Assembly: GCF_001625305.1 (NCBI RefSeq)
Contig: NW_017803898.1
Location: 682,548 to 746,547, forward strand
Direction of reading: 5' to 3'
From: Branchiostoma belcheri
Taxonomy: Eukaryota > Chordata > Leptocardii > Amphioxiformes > Branchiostomatidae
Length of the DNA: 64,000 nt
Part shown: positions 38,301-50,367 of the stretch, in pieces
Layout of the letters: the number at the start of each line of letters is the position of its first letter
Numbering within the stretch: the stretch's first letter is position 1
Translations under genes and position numbers: made by a program
The notes under the pieces: generated by a model
Told to the model about the DNA's origin: nothing
What the model saw: the letters and a program-made list of their open reading frames with translations, nothing else
The model's database searches: none

Positions 38301-41300
38301 GCGATCTGCTTCTCTCTATCTTTCTAGTAAATTCTATCTAAGAAATTCTATGTATGTAGTAAATTCTATCTATCTATTTAATTTGTGATTAGAATTTTCA
38401 ACTTTGGTTGTCGGTGGTTGTCTAATCCTAAACATTTTCGGATTTCCTAGGCTTTTCCAGCTCTGTTGACCACCTCAAGCCTTGCCGACGGAAACGCCCC
38501 ATGGGGAACTCTGATCGCCAGGGCACCCAGGGCAGCAGACACGAACATCAGAAACCTGATAGCAGACCGACTGTCGGGACAAGACGTCAGCGTCAGGTAC
38601 TGGATACGTGAACAGGCTGATATAGGTATGTTTTCCATTAAACTATTGTATAAAACTTCTCAACCATTGTCATATATTCTCACTCAGTAATTGCTGGCAA
38701 CACTAGATTCGGTATGTTTTCCATTTTACTGTCAGCTTACAACTGAAATGAACTACGTTTAAAACCTAGTTGTTTGGTAAAGATGTTGACTTGACATACA
38801 TATAGGTCTCTTCAGATTGATATAGTTTCGCTTTTCTGCGCCAACTGGACCAGTGAAATAGTTACTAAAGTCCCACTGAAATTACATCCTGTGGAGAATG
38901 CATATGTTTACAATAGACATACATGTAGTATATTTGATGATGTATGAATGTATACTGTCTATTTGTAGAAATGAGACGTTGATACTAGCTTAATTTCTGG
39001 AATTGTACTTCAGCTAAATTGATGCATGCATGCATTCTAAAATCAAGTCGACGTAACACAATAAATGCATTGAAGGTGATAAAGAGAACCGAAACCCTTC
39101 CACTATCTATTTCCCATATGTCATTTTCTGTAATATTGATTTTTTTTGTTAGCGATGTTGTGTTAGCGATTATTATGGCTTCACCACAAAGTGGTGAAGA
39201 CATATTGTGTTCTCTCATGTTTCTCCTTCTTCTCCTGCCATTTCTTTAAATGGATTCATCTCTGCCATTTCTGGGCCAAATAACATGAAATTTGGCATGA
39301 AGGTAGAGTGGGCAAATACCCTGACGCATTTTTTCATTTTTTTTTTAAATTGTTTTATTTGTTTTTTTTGGCCATTTTCGTGCAAAAATATACATTTTGG
39401 GATCTGGAGCCCTGGTACTAGAACCAAATGACCTGGAATTTGGTATGGGGATACCTTGGACACATGTCTACAAAATTTTATTCAAGCTTCCGACATACAC
39501 TACTTTGAAATTGGGGAAAATGAGGCTTTTTGGCTATTTTCGGACCAAAAATGTACATTTTTGGCTCCTGTGCCCTAATATTAAATCCGAATGACCTGAA
39601 ATTTGTCCAAAGAATGTCATTCACGATTTTGACATACACCACTTTAAAATTATGTAAAATAGGGCTTTTTGGCTATTTCCGGCATTGGAAGGTTCCATTG
39701 CTGCATGGGGGTGTAGACTATTGGCGGCCATCGTGGAATAGATCCATTTTTGGTATGGGAGATGTGGTGAAGTCATCACTGCATTTGCTCTCAAGCAAAT
39801 GTCGGCCTTTCTAGTTGTTTTAAACTTTTTAAAGCATGTCTGTATTCGAATTTCAAATGCATGTTTATGTAAATATGTTGTAATCGTCTCTTTATTCGAA
39901 TTGTAAATGCCTTAACGCAATTCAGCCGCTTTGGCTGCAATGTTTGTGGTATTGGTTTTGAAATGAATAAACCAACCATTATTATTAAATTGCAGATGAA
40001 TTGGACTGCAAACCGCATTATCATCGATGGAATAACGGGGAGGTTTGCTATAAAAAGATAGGCACGAGGGGAGCATACGGTTCAAAGTGTGATTCCTACG
40101 CCTTAATAACGTCCAAACAACAGCAGGTAGGGCATACATGACTTTAAAGGCATCTAATGTCCCTTTAACCATTGTTTATACAGTGTAGTAGATGGCTGTC
40201 AAGTTTTACATTGGATATTAGAAAAACATCCAAATTCGCATGTAAAGAATCATTCTATCATAGCTACGTACGTTCCTTTGCTTTTGTTTTGCAAACGTTT
40301 TGGCTATGTCACTGGGTTGCACATGACAAAATAAATGATTTAAGATATTTCTAGTCTTAATGAAAGGCTAGATCTATCAATTCTTACGATTTTTCAAAAC
40401 TTGCCTGACAAGCACAAATTGATTGAACGATCTTCATTGCTCGACAATTGTACACGGTACAATGTATGGCAAGGATGTGATCTTCACAATCATACTAGTC
40501 TATTCCATTAAACTAAGTTACCTAAAAATAAAGTTAATGGTGTATTGACATGATATACAGTAAATATTTCTGTCCGTCACAATTCTTTCTCTCTTTTCTA
40601 AAGCGTTACATACGTATTGGCCTAGGTACATAGATATGGAGTCGGGACATGACATAAGTAGATTGAAAGTGCCTATGTTTGTATTTGGCAAAGGTTTACT
40701 AGATTTACTTTTGACTGTATTCATTAATTTTTGTCTATCTATAGCATAGGCTGGACATGTCATAAGAAAATAATATTCATCTTAGCCCTCTTCACTTGAC
40801 TAAAGCTATGTTTCTGTCTAGGACACGATTGCCTCTATACTACACGGAAAATTTCCGTTCAAGTCTTACTGGATTGCAAATGACAACAGCACTGGAGCTT
40901 GGCTACCCGGATTCCCACAGTCACCCATTACCGAGAATACCTGCACCTATCTCGACCACACGAAGGGCTATGGATGGGCTACAACAGACTGTGGAACTGA
41001 CCAGAAGTCTTCGCTTTGCGAAGAAGGTACATGTACTCGTACTGGAACTGTCTTCTTCTTCTTCCGAAAATGCTCATATGCTGAGAAATCAGCATAAATG
41101 GCATGTTTTATTGGCAAATACGAAACGAGGGTTCGCCAGACCACCGTCCAGGTGATTGATTTGTAGTGAATCACCGGTACCAACTCCCAGACAGTAGAAT
41201 TTGGACATGCCCCTACTTTTCAAACTGTAGGTACAGATACAAAAATACCCAACTTTTGTAATTGTTAAACTTTATATTTTGCCTAGAACCAACGCGCTTG

Positions 41301-41311
41301 TGAATGAGCAA

Positions 41312-41349
<38 letters not shown>

Positions 41350-41386
41350 TACTACTTATTACTTACNNNNNNNNNNNNNNNNNNNN

Positions 41387-41457
<71 letters not shown>

Positions 41458-44400
41458 AAAATATAACTTTCTATCAAAATGTGCTCCCAGACAAAATGTA
41501 TCTTGAACACTGCTAGAATTCTTATCACCTGTTGGAAAACTATCACCAAGTCATTCTTTTGATAATGATATATAGTTATCCTTTTCCGTGAAGACGTGAT
41601 TATCAATGTAACTGTCTGTTGACAATATTTATGTCCTTTTTTTCAGGGTGCATAAAAATAACTCCAACTGCAACAACTAGTAGATGGATACTGACGGTGG
41701 CGGTGACGCAGTCTAGCACTTTTACATTTTATGTCAAACCGACAAATGGTACAATTGCGTGGAAGCTTCATCTCTGGGCCGATGATTTTTATGACAGGTA
41801 CCGAATATTTTACGGCAGGGACGGCAAAATCCAACTGAGTAGAATGACGGGTTACGAGATAAATGTGCGTGGACCAAGAATTTCAGTCAACATTGAAGAG
41901 GAATCATTCCAGAAATTTTGGGTTCGCCTGGCGGATGGGAAACTGGCAATTGGAAGAGGCGGGGAACTGCAGCCGATAACGGAGTGGGCAGAGTCCTTAT
42001 CCGTACGTGGTCCTCCCTGGTACGTTGGCGTCAGAGACCATGTGAATGGGATCAAGTCGGAATGGAAATTCTGCGATCTAGGTGAGTATTTATTTATTTA
42101 TTTATTAATCTTAAAAACGGTTGGGTGGTACCTTCAGTCTTTGATAGACTGATTTCCAAGGTAGCCCAACAATACATACACATTGGACAACATGGAATTC
42201 AATGAAAATTAAACAGTGAAAGTGAAACAAACTAATCAAATAATCAAACATATCAAATGACAATAAATAATATAGACAGAAGGTACAGATAATCAATCAT
42301 ACAAACACAACGGAACAACCAAACCAAAATATTTATTGCTGTTACATTATACTTAAATCACCTGCAAATTAAATGTCATCCTAATTTCTCCACAGTTTAC
42401 AAACAAGAAGTCGAATTCAAGTTAGAGAAGAAGAACTTTATTGCACGACAATTGTACAGGGTACATTGTATGGCAAATACTAGTAGGTAACAATAAGTAG
42501 CATAGTAAAATAGATAGGTATAGAATAAAACTTAACAACTTATATATAGAAAAGAAATAATCAAAAGTTAGCTTAGGCTTTACAATCAGGCGGAGTTATC
42601 TATGGGTACATGTGACAACAAATCAGTATTCTTTCTAATAACAAAACAGTCTTTTGTATCTACCTATTTTTGCATTGTGTTCGCTGTTGCATTTAAATAT
42701 ATAATCAAATCTATCTGTAGCAACAAGTCTATTGAAATCTGTCGTATTTGAAGTGAGATATTTGAATAGATTATCACGTAGGACATCATATCTAGAGCAT
42801 TCCATGATAAAATGAAATTCATCTTCGATTTTCTGTGGGCAAAATGGGCAAAATCTTTGGTCAGGGGCTACATTGTAATATCTTCCTGTTTCTAGATTAG
42901 TTTCAGATACGAGACTAGCGCTGTCACATGCTATAATGTTGTCCATGTACTTGCTATTAGCCTCCGGATGATATTTGTTCTTAGTAGTTTCTTTTCAACA
43001 TTCTGTCAGAGACATATTACCCGTTTGAACCTATATGTGAAATTTTGATAGACCCATTCCAGCTAGTAACCTTTAATTATTATCTGCCATACATTGTACC
43101 TGTTACAATCGTTGTGCAATAAACTTGACTTCACTTTGCTTTGTTATTGTTTATGGAGGAGAATATTTTCACTTGCAAGGACGTAGTCTACAGTACTAGA
43201 GCCGTTGGGTTTTCCCAATACATCTCCGGGGGTCCTACCATTTATATCCTTTATTTGCTGTTTATACAGACGTCAATCAAGTTTTTACCGAAGGGGGGGG
43301 GTTACATAGATCCATGTTATTACGTGGAAAGGGGTGGTCATTATCCACTGCCTTCAAAGAAGAAGTCGAACCCCATAATAACTAGCGTAGTAATAGTAAT
43401 AACTAGCGTAGTAGTAGAAGTTTTCCCAGACAGTTGTTGTCTGTCTTACATTATTGTATTGTATACTTGATTGTAAAAGCAAAAGCAATTAGCCTTTGGG
43501 CATGATTTTGCAATAAACTTTATCGTTTTTTTCCTCAAGCCCCTGGTTTTTGCACGGGCGACGAGTGCAGTCGGGGATATCGTGAGGACTGTACCGATGG
43601 AATCAACCATTTCACGTGTCCAAGCGAAGAGCCTGATAGTACAGGTAGGAGTATAAGTAGTCATCCATACGTCCCTAGCCCTGTCACACTTTTCCGAATG
43701 TACTTGTAGCCTCCCCAACATTGCCCCCCCCCCACACACACACACCAACTATATGGTTAGGAGTAGGTTGGCGGGAGAATTGTTTGCCATGACTTCATGA
43801 TTTTGAGGATACCCTTGTACCCTCCCCTCCCCTGAGTGTATAGTGAACGAGCCCTGGGGTCACAGAAAGTACATGTAGGACATCCAGACGGGTTCTTCCA
43901 AGGGTTTCCAGGAATGTGGGCATGTCAACAAACAGAGCTGGGAGACATTCCTGTGGACATTCCATGCCTGTGGACAAAATGCCTGTACAATTCCTAGAAT
44001 TCTTGCGAACTGCACACAATACTGTACCATTAGGCTCCTCCCCGAGACGTCGCCAAAAAGAACAACCCACAATAAAATGTACCTTGTCTTCTATAATAGC
44101 TACTTAACCTGAACACGGCCGTGTTCGTGTGCTTAGTAAAATTACATGGTTCGGGGCAAAACTGTTCTGCCGTGTTCTTATGAAGGTGTGGTCACTTCTC
44201 TGTAATATAGTAGTATATCCCTTAGTCTTTTTGTTAATCTCCCTTTGTAAGAAACAAGTTGTGTACAGAAATGGCAGTGTAAGAACATGTCAACAAGGCT
44301 TCTATTTACCTGACTGTTATATTTGCACAACTATTGTATATACATGTATTTTGTTATGAAGAAATAAAGGATTAAAAAAAAAATTTTAAAATGACTGCAC

Positions 44401-47400
44401 TTCCGTCTTCACAGCGTCCCCATCCTGCCTTGGCTCCCCGGAAACCCTCGGTCTGGAGAACCAAAGGCTTCCAGATGACCAGATACGAGCTTCAACAAGT
44501 CAGGACACCGCTCTAAACGCTCGTCTCAACTCAAAACGTAAGTATAGACCTTACCTTATACCTCAGGTCTACTCTCCAAGCAGAGGTAGGGTTTTGGGGG
44601 TATTTTTAGTGTGTTTTTAGGCCTTTTTTTATTGGGGTTTCAATTCAGTGCAAAAGAGAAACCCCGATAAAAAAGCCTAAAAACACGCTAAAAATACCCC
44701 AAAACCCTACCTCTGCTTGGAGAGTACCTACAGGCACATTGGGCAGCAAGTTTTCATCAGGGTCTAGCGGCTTCTGCTTCCTCAGCTTCTTCTCAGGTTA
44801 TGTTTGCCTTCTTGAGGTCCTCTTGAAAGGTTCTTCGCCAGGTGTTCTTTGGCCGACCGGTACCTTTCTTCCTATTGCCCTCTGATGACTCCAGGTCATG
44901 GCAGTCCATGTTGTTGTTGGAATCCCCTGTCAATGCGACAGATGAGTAGGCGTAAGTTGGTCATCATTTGCCGAGGTGGGTCCTCATGTGGGAATAAAGA
45001 CCAAATTTTGACGCACACGAGCGGCCGCAGATGCTGCTAGGGAAGGAATCTGTATCTGTATAGCCGGTAAAACCACTTTTCGGCATAACACACCAGCTTC
45101 TGTATCTGTATAGCCGGTATAACCGCCTTTCGGCGTAACACACCAGCTTCTGTATCTGTATAGCCGGTATAACCGCCTTTCGGCGTAACACACCAGCTTC
45201 GCAGGCACGCGGCGCGGCGGCAGCTGTCTACATTACACCGATCGCCTTTTTACACCTAGCCCTTGAACATCTAACTCTAGACTTTGTTTGAAGCTATCTA
45301 ATGACAATGCCCCTACTGATCTTGGTGACAGCGAGTTCCACTCTGTGATAGAGTGGAAAAAAACTGGGATGGACAAAAATAACTGGGATGAAAAAAATAA
45401 CTGGGATGAAAAAAATAACTGGGATGAACAGGGATGGAGCATTGTTTCCTCCTCTCTCACTTCTCCTTTATGGCAGCTGCTCTGTTGGCCTCGAAAGTCC
45501 TAGTACCCAGCTATATATGAAATAAAATTTGTTAACTAACACTCACTCACTCACTCACTCACTATCCGTTTAACGTCTTGTGGTCCTCGTTGCTCGAGGG
45601 TTGGACGTGGAATGTTGCCCTGGCCTGATTGCTGCTCTCCAGCTGACTCTGTTCTGTGGACTAGCCTTTTGAAGATTCAGTTTGCAGATGTCTACCTTGA
45701 CGTAACAATACTGAGCTATCGCAGTCCCAAATAGAAATTATTGTTTAAGTATTGTCACATATACCAGACATGAGACAATTTTTTTTTTACCTAAAAAGGT
45801 GTTGGGTGGCTCATCAGATCGTTGGATTGGGTAATGGATGCGTCGGCGTCTTTTTCTGGTAATGGTCCCGAAAATGTTCTTGATAACAACCCTTCGACTA
45901 TCTGGAACCCCCAACGCCCCGGGCCATACTTCATCGTCTTCGACTTTAAGACGCTCCACACAGTGTCCAAGATTGGCATCACTAACTATCCAGACACCAC
46001 CCACGATGTCAGAGAATTCAAGTTTCAAAGGTCCGTCAACTATCACGATCATGACGCGGCCACCGTGAGCTGGGAAAATGTGGTGATCGTGACGACCGTG
46101 CAACCAGGAATCTCGGCGCAACAGGTATGGTTATTTAGTTATATACTATTAAGTTTATCTATTTATTTATTTAATCTTCAATGACACCTGGGTAGTCCCT
46201 TCAGCTGATAGCTGGTTTCCAAGGGGGCCCAGTGGGACTACAATATGCACAAGAAAAATAAATTATACAAGGTACATAACAGAAATCAGTAAAAATCAGT
46301 ATAACTGAAAGTTAAACATAAATAACTGAATAATACAAACATGGTTAAGTCATGATCGTTTTGTTTAACCTGTATATAATTTGTACTGATTTTGTATGTT
46401 CACTCTCTTTTAATTGTGCTGTCAGTGTGTTTGTATGTTTACATGTTTTGAACCATGGAAGACTAGTCAAATCTTGACTAAAGAGAATTGAAATATACGA
46501 AATTGGCAAAGGTTTGAGGTCGTGGAACTCTATAATAATAATCGCTAAGTAGATATCTGTTAGGACAGAATCTGATGTTTTTCAAGTTTGTCAAGATAAA
46601 TTAGGAATAAATCTTTTCTATACAGTGCAGAAATGGGGAAATAGGTTTTGTACAATCATGTTTACAGATAGACCATGGGCAATTTCATGATCTGCCATAT
46701 ACCAGTAGTACATGTATGCGAATGTGTTTGAGTAAGAATTAACAGAGCAGACCATTTCCGAAGGTAAACATTATGCATTTGCTTTGCAAATGGTACTTCT
46801 CTGGTTTCATTTATACATTCTCTTCATTATACTACTTTCATAACAGGAGTTTGGTGGGTTCTCGGCTATAGCTCGATTCTGGAAGTTGCTCATTACTCAC
46901 ACGCACTCGGGGAACCAGCCGTGGATACGTGAAGTGAACTTTTTGGGAGGAAAAGGAGGTAGGTTACTTTCTGCGTCCACGTTTGGTTTAGTGCTTCATA
47001 TCTAATGGTCCACAACATGACTTAACAAGTTAAAGTTTGACTTTGTTTCGAGGCATTGTCTTTATTTATAGTGGGATCGTGTGGCGTAACGACCAAGAGC
47101 TCCCGGGTTCGAGTCCTGACATGCCACCGATCTTGTGCCCTTTGGAAAGGCACTATACACGACTTTCCTCACTTAACTCAAGTGAAAATTATCTGCCCTG
47201 TATTCATTTTACGTGTGGGACACAACACCAGCAACAACTGTCATGAAAGTTTATCTGTGTTGGTAGTTACATGTTAAGAGTTAAAACTTTAGATCTAACA
47301 CAAAAAGTTCTCTCACCTAGAGCTTTCGACCAGTCACTCTGATCTTCCTCAGTAGACTGACCAAGTGAGGCTTGTCACGTGGCTTCTTTGAAGTGTGACG

Positions 47401-50319
47401 TGAACACTGGGTCAAAGGTATCTGGTAGACGATGTGCATTGTATTGTTACAATCTCAAGAAATCATATCAAATATTTTTCAGGCATTCCTGACCCACGGA
47501 AGATCATTTTCCCCGCCCCTCGCAGTGTTGACAACTACGCCAGGATGTCGCCTACACTCGACCGGGACCTGAGCAGCTTCACGTTGTGCCTTCACGTACG
47601 CACGAGCATGAACCCTAGCCATTCCATGGGACTGGTCAGCTACGCTGTTGGGCCATCATATAACGAGATACTCGTGTACAGTGGAAGCAACGTATTTCGC
47701 GTAAGTTTGCAACACCTCTCAAGATAGAAGGGGGCCTGAATGCCCTTTTTCATAAGGCCTTTTTAGTCTTCGTAATCCGTAGTATTACATATAGGTAGTA
47801 CTGTATAGCAAATGTCATGAAGTGTATGTCTTTCTTCCAGTTACATGTAGATAGCCAGTGGACTGACATGGCTGACTTGGCTGACATGCCCATTCATGAC
47901 AACGCGTGGCACGACATTTGTGCAACCTGGAGCAACGCTGAAGGACGCTGGCAACTCTTTGTCGACGGGGTCCCGAAGGCCTCAGGCGTTGGACTCAGCG
48001 TTGGGAGAATAGTGGACCGTGGAGGCATATGGATCCTTGGTCAGGACCAGGACACGCTCGGAGGAGGATTCAAGCCGCAGCAAGCCTTCAGTGGCGAGCT
48101 GTCGCAGGTGGGTGCGCTAGGACGTGCACTTTTAGTTGTAATTAATTTGATCCCATTTTGTCTGCTTTATATTGTGTGCCGGTTACGGGGGAAAATTGGA
48201 CTCTACAGCCACATGATGACACATCCCACTACAGATTTATTTGTTATTTCTTTGTAGTATTATATCCTTGTTAATAATTGTTTTATTGCAACCTCATGCC
48301 CGAGGGCTAATTTCAGGAACAAAAGAAACATCTGGTATGAAAACAGTCAATTAGTACACATAGAACTACTGATAACTCCTAAGAAACTACTAGTAACAAA
48401 CTACTGGGGTTGACTTCTTTCCCTGTTAATAACTCATGTTCGATGTTTTGTATTTCTTTTCTCAAAAAGCTTTCCCTGGTAATAACTCATGTTCGATGTT
48501 TTGTATTTCTTTTCTCATGCTCTAATTAAAATAAAATTGTCGCAGGTCAACCTCTGGGACCGCGTCCTGTCTGAGGCTGAAATAGGGGCAAGCTGGTCGG
48601 CGTTCTGTAATCACCATGGCAACGTAATTGACTGGACAGCCACTAACGTGGAGGTTTTCGGACTGGTCAGGAATGAACAGGATCTGCACTGTGGCAAGTA
48701 GTCATTTATTCATCTGTTTGTTTATTTATTTATTCAGAAATTGTAACATGGCAATACAAAGTGTGCACTAAGCAGCAAGTATGCTGATAACGTGCACACC
48801 TAACACATACTCCACATATGACATAGAAGCAACAATAAATAGTTAAAGCAAGATGTACATATACACAAGTAACATTATCTAATGAATCACACACGCAATT
48901 TTAATAATCAATTTTATAACAGCAAATTGAATGTTTGGTGTGGCTGGAAGAAGCACAGAATCTGTTTGATTGGGCAAGTAGTCATGATTATAGATTATAT
49001 ATAAATCATCAGAAGGGCAACATATGCCCAGCAAATGCGTATTGTTTACCTTCACACGATGTAGCCTAACAAACAGAATTGAAATTCTGAGGGGAGTCGG
49101 TAACAGGAACAGTATGTTCCTCTCCCAGATCGACTCCCCTAGAGACACATGAAAAGACATCCTATAGCTAACTTAAAAGACATACAAACATGTCTAAATT
49201 AATGTGAATTTAACAAAGTAAAATATGATAACAAGGGTATAATTCATGATGTTTATAATTTCTGTTTGTAGATTCTACCGACCTACTGACTAACGTTGCG
49301 CTGGGAAAGAGGTCAACACAGTCGAGTATACATCCAGGACAGAATGAAGGACCGGCTAACCGAGCAACCGACGGCAATACTAATCCAGACTACTTCCAAG
49401 GCTCCTGCACACATACAGGCGCAGATGATATAGACCCGTGGTGGCGGGTCGACCTGGAAGCTCAGCTGCCTATTAAAAAGGTCTGTCTGTTTGTTTGTTT
49501 GTTTGTTTCGCAAATCGCCTTTAGGTGTAACACAATAGCAGACTTTGAAGCTGCGTAAGACCGGGCTGTAAGGTTTGATCCACTCATGATCACACCGGTA
49601 AGGACCACAACTCTTATAGCTAAGTCACGGTTGTGGAATGTTTGACTTTACATGTGACTCTCCTCAAAATATGGGGTCTATGTAGCGGAAGCTAGGTACT
49701 CATTTGCAGTCGAGTCAAGTGAGAAAATAGTTACAAAGTGCCTTTCCCAATGACACAACTTTGGTGCCTGAAAGGGATTCGAACCAGGAACCCTCAGATT
49801 CCACGTCAACAAGCCTTGTTTGTTAACCAACACAATTATCTAAAAAAAACTGCAGATAAGTTTTATTGTTACACGTTTCTGATAGGGTTGCTTCGTAAAA
49901 TAAATGCTGAAAAAAAGCAACCCAACCATTCGTGCTGCAAGTATTTGTTTTAATAAATAAATAAACAAAAAACTAAACACAATACCACCTCGTCACCTCA
50001 CAGGTTGTAGTTTTCAACCGCTTGTTCGTACCAGAAAGGATCAACCCCTTTCAACTCCACATTGGTGACTCGACTGTAGTAAAATATAACCCAAAGTGTG
50101 GAGGGGAGCACCGGTTTCCTGAAACCTGGCCTCCGAGTTTGGAAATCTTGTGTAATGGCATGAGAGGCAGATACGTGGGAATTCAGCTACTTGGTCCTGA
50201 TAGAATATTGACACTTTGTGAAGTGCAGGTCTTCACAGGTGAGTTTGCTTCAGTTTATCATTTCCTATAAAGGCCTTATTCCCAAACGTTACAGTAGCAT
50301 AGATATATACGGATTAATG

Positions 50320-50367
<48 letters not shown>

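Noticed and set aside
43379..43415. Short regular repeats suggestive of a CRISPR-like array
   Set aside because: Only two 14-base repeats, eukaryotic intron context; no array in the window.
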